This document shows positions 14,301 to 15,894 of a stretch of DNA of 15,894 nt, piece by piece. The DNA lies in contig CAYZYO010000054.1 in the NCBI GenBank assembly GCA_964482585.1, positions 1 through 15,894 on the forward strand, in the 5' to 3' direction. How positions within the stretch are numbered: position 1 is the stretch's first letter; each line of letters begins with the position of its first letter. This DNA comes from CAYZYO01 sp964482585. GTDB lineage: Bacteria > Bacillota > Syntrophomonadia > Syntrophomonadales > Syntrophomonadaceae. The position numbers were made by a program, and so were the translations under genes. The notes beneath the pieces are model-generated. The model searched no databases. It had not been told where the DNA came from and saw only the letters and a program-made list of their open reading frames with translations.

Positions 14301-15894
14301 TGCCTGAGCTGGCATCGCCGGGGAGGGTTAGACTGGTTTCAAATACCCCATTATCTACTTCAATGTCTTCAGGTCCGTATATGCTATTGCCATCCGGGTC
14401 TTTCACTTCGATATTAAGCCGGTCAATTTCCTCAGTAGTCCCCTTAATAATAACTATCTGGCCTGGATTATACTCCTTTTCACTAACTGGAGAGTCTAGA
14501 ACTATACTGGCTTTTATGGGCTGGATAACTGTCGCGTCAGCATATCCATTAGCACTAACCACTATTTGATAATCTCCGCCAGTCGTAAATACTTCAGCAC
14601 AGATAGAAATTAATCCCGGGTCAATAATATAGCTTCCATTGATCGAGTTTCCGTTTACAGTTATATCATCAATAGCGTCTCTCCACTCTTCATCATCTTC
14701 AAAGGTAATCTCTATCTGCTGGTTCAAGGTATTATCCGTAGTATCTGCCTGTAGGATTGGAGGAGCCAGAGCACTTTTGTCAATCGTATAATTCTCGACC
14801 AACTCACCATCAGCGTTTTTGGAAGTCATGTTTAAAACACTGCCGTCAATGTCTATTACCTGGTAATTGCTCCCGGTTTCTTCACAGGCAATATAAGGGA
14901 AATCCCCGCCAGAAGCATAGACCTTGGTTCCGGCATTCCCCATTACATAGACAATTCCGTAACTATCCGGATCATCCTGTATCTGTCCCTGATACATGGG
15001 ATAGGTTCTCATATACTGGTGCTGATGGCCGACAAAAACCATATCTACCCCGTATTGTTCCAGTATGGGTACCCAGTTTTCACATATGGATTCATCGATG
15101 GTTTTATTGTCCTCGAAGGCCGGATAGGCAGGATGATGGAACATGGCAAACTTCCAGGTCTTGGTGCTGCTCTGCAGGTCTGCCTGCAGCCATTGTTTGG
15201 CTGCTTCATTGGTGTTGTTGTTGCTGTTTAAAACTACAAAGTGGGCATTGCCATAATCAAAAGAATAAAATTCTTTTTCTAAATCAGTCGGCCCGTTAGC
15301 CGGCAATGAGAAGAAATTCAAATACATGCTGCCATCATGATTACCCAAAGTAGGCATCAGGGGAATTTTTGAAAAATAACCATAGGCTGCATCTAAAAAC
15401 TCTCCCCATTCGGTTTCATCACTACCATTATCGGTTATATCCCCGCCTAAAAGAGAAAACTTGATCTGCGGGTAGTTGTTGCTAATTACATCCAGCAAGT
15501 TACCCCATTCAGTATACCCTTCCTGCACATCTCCCAAATACATAAAGGTAAACTTATCAGTATCCGCAGCAGTACAAAAAGACAATGTCTCGCTCCAGGC
15601 CTCTTCACATCCAACCCGGTAGACATAGGAAGTATCAGGGGTCAGTTCTGATATGTCTGCTTGATAACGATGATGGGTGCTGTCAAATGGATTACCCTGC
15701 ACTTCAATTATTGAAGCGGAGGCAAAATTATCATTAAACTCTTCTGCTGGCATATACTGCAGTTGAGCCGTCATATCATCAGACATCAACCAGGTAATGG
15801 TCTGACTGGTAGCAGGATCTTCAGTCCAGGTTAAGACTATTTGATCAGGTGCTCCTTCAGAAGCTTCCCCCAAAGCAGCCGGGACACCACAGAA
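11335..15894 (-). CDS. Giant SLH surface protein: metallophosphoesterase plus two molybdopterin-fold cassettes (5' end cut)
   Basis: The frame is open to the window edge; the true start and signal peptide lie outside. Numbered from the edge (1519 residues), domains are: a purple-acid-phosphatase-type Fn3-like domain (about 15-110); a metallophosphoesterase (about 115-322) with likely ligands Asp122, Asp152, Asn185 (GNHD), His253, His290 and His292 (GHQH); a Shr-like/DUF1533-type domain (about 378-462); Ig-like (463-554); molybdopterin-fold (555-719); chitobiase-C-like (727-822); a second Ig-like (824-917); a second molybdopterin-fold (931-1099); a second chitobiase-C-like (1105-1202); a ZU5-like region (1205-1334); and three SLH repeats (about 1343-1510). 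The GDITD motif has Asp155 where purple acid phosphatases have a metal-binding Tyr, so it is a phosphoesterase but probably not a purple enzyme. The substrate is unknown. It sits upstream of the motor genes across a 214-bp gap with no clear terminator. The TTG at 15873 is in frame but lacks a signal peptide, so I reject it as the start. Confidence 0.93.
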   Translation of the reverse strand, partial: FCGVPAALGEASEGAPDQIVLTWTEDPATSQTITWLMSDDMTAQLQYMPAEEFNDNFASASIIEVQGNPFDSTHHRYQADISELTPDTSYVYRVGCEEAWSETLSFCTAADTDKFTFMYLGDVQEGYTEWGNLLDVISNNYPQIKFSLLGGDITDNGSDETEWGEFLDAAYGYFSKIPLMPTLGNHDGSMYLNFFSLPANGPTDLEKEFYSFDYGNAHFVVLNSNNNTNEAAKQWLQADLQSSTKTWKFAMFHHPAYPAFEDNKTIDESICENWVPILEQYGVDMVFVGHQHQYMRTYPMYQGQIQDDPDSYGIVYVMGNAGTKVYASGGDFPYIACEETGSNYQVIDIDGSVLNMTSKNADGELVENYTIDKSALAPPILQADTTDNTLNQQIEITFEDDEEWRDAIDDITVNGNSINGSYIIDPGLISICAEVFTTGGDYQIVVSANGYADATVIQPIKASIVLDSPVSEKEYNPGQIVIIKGTTEEIDRLNIEVKDPDGNSIYGPEDIEVDNGVFETSLTLPGDASSGTYSIVLNSDDIPVPLISSFEVGGVILTISGDGVSKTTSFTRADLAGLDQVQTRYSTINTWPTKKMYVASGVKLSDLLAAAGISDEAKLIKFLSKDGYSMTFTVKELLQDSRWYYPGIKENHEYFGYIDGSTAGAEEVDTILALQSAESDDFAHMDDSDAPLLVMGQRWISEQTNSAFAKYVKAIEVSTAFPDKWENPIFTPVGGEVPIGTRVELTTSDMDGDNIYYTTDGSDPGHQSTMYNWIKKRWWNSRSDELADINHPIEITQDMTVKAVAIGFGKDDSEIVTSYYQVTIPPMLLNTPVNGQEYKKGQKVTIQGSSDEINQLNISVKDPDENTVYGPEEVALVNGLFETSFTLSTGATTGTYTIILDSASLPAAVTSTFTVKGGNGGGSGVIPDEDVILTITGNGVSKTQTFTLAQLQDRNQHQKVYSVINTWPTKKWYVGEGVKLADLLDLAGIKPGAQLIRFTAEDGFSVELTVKELLRDPRYYFPGFKDGGADADGHIPGSSAGAQKVDSIIALLSAEGTQNPDYMNDLNALLLMMGQRSVTEQTGQLFVKNLSKIEVFTASPSRWDTPRADPDSSEVTRGTLVKLKNNNMDDDKIYYTTDGSIPTIESPMYNWIASRWWGSRGEDVVETINHPIGINQDTTIKAITIGPGKLDSEVVTFTYQVKKDITSSVSPSQENTISLDDEVIIIIPENAIKEAGNVEFEIAIVDSPPAIPDSLNLISGVYEFTVDGSSSFSFNKNISLTLKFDISLIGENTVPAIYYYDEVLDKWINIGGTIEKDTITVEIDHFTKFAVMAAETEQIEKLPVTDIKGHWAQEEIEQLIAAGAIEGYPDDTFKPDNTINRAEFVTMLVKAFKVKNQGDNTFADTAVHWSKDYIASAVASGIITGYNSNVFGPDDLITREQMAVIIFRAAKLPLPIEEMQFADNNSISLWARDALTAVINSGIMKGYPNNTIQPQDSATRAEAVMVIVNALNSIEERQY
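12289..14508 (-). repeat. Internal duplication of an Ig / molybdopterin-fold / chitobiase-C cassette
   Basis: Within the giant gene, the segments at about 14508-13429 and 13425-12289 encode the same three-domain order. Parallel landmarks are VKDPDGNSIYGPE and VKDPDENTVYGPE (Ig-like), YSTINTWPTKK and YSVINTWPTKK (molybdopterin-fold), and YNWIKKRWW and YNWIASRWW (chitobiase-C-like). The second copy has a Gly/Ser-rich linker (GGNGGGSG) before its molybdopterin-fold domain. The copies have diverged well beyond a recent duplication. Confidence 0.85.

Noticed and set aside
4266..14508. Reading the molybdopterin-fold proteins as active molybdoenzymes
   Set aside because: Five of six full copies have no cysteine in the signature segment and there is no Tat twin-arginine signal; the exported copies use ordinary or lipoprotein signals.
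4266..14508. Calling these proteins chitobiases or hexosaminidases
   Set aside because: Only a small C-terminal beta domain resembles chitobiase; no glycoside hydrolase catalytic domain is present.
6..15299. Plus-strand open frames such as 6-209, 7477-7803, 10324-10629, 12256-12690 and 14757-15299
   Set aside because: They lie opposite clearly coding minus-strand genes, give low-complexity or unrecognisable proteins, and lack convincing ribosome binding sites.
15873..15894. TTG at 15873 as the start of the giant gene
   Set aside because: The frame stays open to the window edge, and a start here would leave an S-layer protein without a signal peptide.
1..15894. CRISPR arrays, tRNA or rRNA genes, insertion-sequence transposases
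   Set aside because: No spaced direct-repeat array, cloverleaf-like sequence, rRNA motif or transposase reading frame was found by eye on either strand.

Overview
The window is a single-strand locus: every supported gene lies on the minus strand, so transcription runs from the right edge to the left edge. The base composition is moderately AT-rich, with strong purine-rich ribosome binding sites, several TTG starts, lipoprotein signals, and two proteins ending in S-layer homology (SLH) repeats. This points to a Gram-positive (Firmicutes) anaerobe with an S-layer. A clostridial, Syntrophomonas-like host is a guess from gene content, not something the sequence proves.

Layout in transcription order. 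(1) 15894-11335: a giant surface protein cut by the window edge. It carries a metallophosphoesterase, a Shr-like small domain, two copies of an [Ig-like / molybdopterin-fold / chitobiase-C-like] cassette, a ZU5-like region and three SLH repeats. (2) 11120-8457: three tightly coupled genes. They are a membrane-tethered molybdopterin-fold protein with a bacterial Ig-like domain, a MotA/TolQ/ExbB proton-channel protein, and a DUF2149 protein that looks like the ExbD half of the pair. (3) 8183-6690: a second SLH-anchored molybdopterin-fold protein behind a 273-bp leader. (4) 6225-4266: two paralogous lipoproteins of the same family, separated by a clear intrinsic terminator. (5) 4218-1: a redox module of a larger lipoprotein, an FMN-binding lipoprotein, a small membrane-anchored molybdopterin-fold protein, a NapH-like polyferredoxin and ApbE, the enzyme that attaches FMN covalently to extracytosolic proteins.

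The unifying feature is one domain family: six full copies of a sulfite-oxidase-type molybdopterin fold with a YSxIN/VNxWP signature, each followed by a chitobiase-C-like domain. The signature shows no cysteine at the place where molybdenum would be ligated, except for one copy with a nearby Cys. Two or three smaller relatives sit in the redox module. The neighbourhood therefore combines a surface binding/scaffold family, an ion-driven ExbB/ExbD-like motor and an extracytosolic flavin/iron-sulfur electron chain. I infer one envelope system, energised by the ion gradient and linked to membrane electron transfer; its substrate cannot be read from sequence.

The intergenic DNA is also structured. 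Imperfect inverted repeats of about 120 bp flank the 5.5-kb block of lipoprotein and redox genes. A small palindromic repeat recurs four times. Two intergenic regions hold tandem 11-bp (one helical turn) repeats.
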